From: Terrimonas pollutisoli
GTDB lineage: Bacteria > Bacteroidota > Bacteroidia > Chitinophagales > Chitinophagaceae
Length of the DNA stretch: 64,000 nucleotides
Reading direction: 5' to 3'
Assembly: GCF_029360765.1 (NCBI RefSeq)
Contig: NZ_JARKNA010000001.1
Location: forward strand, 434,001-498,000
Positions 63,960 through 64,000 of this stretch are shown piece by piece. Position numbers and translations under genes: made by a program. Each line of letters starts with the position of its first letter. The first letter of the stretch is position 1. The notes below the pieces were generated by a model. It had not been told where the DNA came from. It saw only the letters and a program-made list of their open reading frames with translations, and made no database searches.

Positions 63960-64000
63960 TAATTTATGCCCAATCCCCGCCATAAATAGGTATGTTCATG

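Overview
The window looks like chromosomal DNA of a Bacteroidota bacterium, most likely of the Chitinophagaceae/Sphingobacteriia type. Evidence: two SusC/SusD outer-membrane pairs, a C-terminal type IX secretion sorting domain, a two-component sensor with an extracellular propeller, NUDIX-type (AraR/NrtR-like) sugar regulators, a promoter of the TTTG/TAnnTTTG kind, AT-rich spacers and several short inverted-repeat elements typical of the phylum. No rRNA, tRNA, CRISPR array or intact transposase was found.

Left part (1-18650): a neutral zinc metallopeptidase and a small membrane protein, then a KDPG-type aldolase, a 2-dehydro-3-deoxygalactonokinase and a GntR/FCD regulator. A good promoter (5214-5246) starts a sialic-acid-type locus: GH33 sialidase, SusC, SusD, N-acetylneuraminate lyase, kelch-type mutarotase (NanM-like), MFS transporter (NanT-like), a second GH33 sialidase, a decayed second lyase-family gene, a terminator, and a GH2 enzyme. 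NanE (ManNAc epimerase) and ManNAc kinase are not present here.

Middle part (18710-43388): an arabinan / arabinogalactan utilisation locus. On the minus strand SusC and SusD are followed by three GH51 arabinofuranosidases and two GH43 arabinanases. Upstream lie two GH30 (beta-1,6-galactanase-like) enzymes, one with ricin-type lectin domains. They sit in a 6.8 kb segment bounded by a ~358-bp direct repeat and littered with gene remains: pieces of GH51, GH97, GH43 and a second sensor kinase, plus a frameshifted HATPase-like gene. To the right are a periplasmic-sensing histidine kinase and a separate response regulator with an AraC domain.

Right-middle part (43410-53877): an AraR-like NUDIX regulator and a complete cytoplasmic L-arabinose pathway in one direction: transaldolase, transketolase in two subunits, ribulokinase, ribulose-5-phosphate epimerase, aldose epimerase, arabinose isomerase, and a sodium/sugar symporter, closed by a strong terminator. 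A palindromic motif near GTGTnAATTTnACAC lies in front of this operon and in both copies of the direct repeat (before susC and before the sensor kinase), which makes it a good candidate AraR operator. Together the genes describe capture of arabinan/arabinogalactan, periplasmic release of arabinose, uptake, and entry into the pentose phosphate pathway.

Right end (54113-64000): an ECF41-type sigma factor with its usual carboxymuconolactone-decarboxylase partner, a sugar-porter/HAD/NUDIX-regulator cluster, a cupin, a CapA-like protein, a membrane-anchored winged-helix regulator divergent from a BNR-repeat secreted protein, and a GNAT acetyltransferase. Three MITE-like inverted-repeat elements and one smaller repeat are interspersed here.
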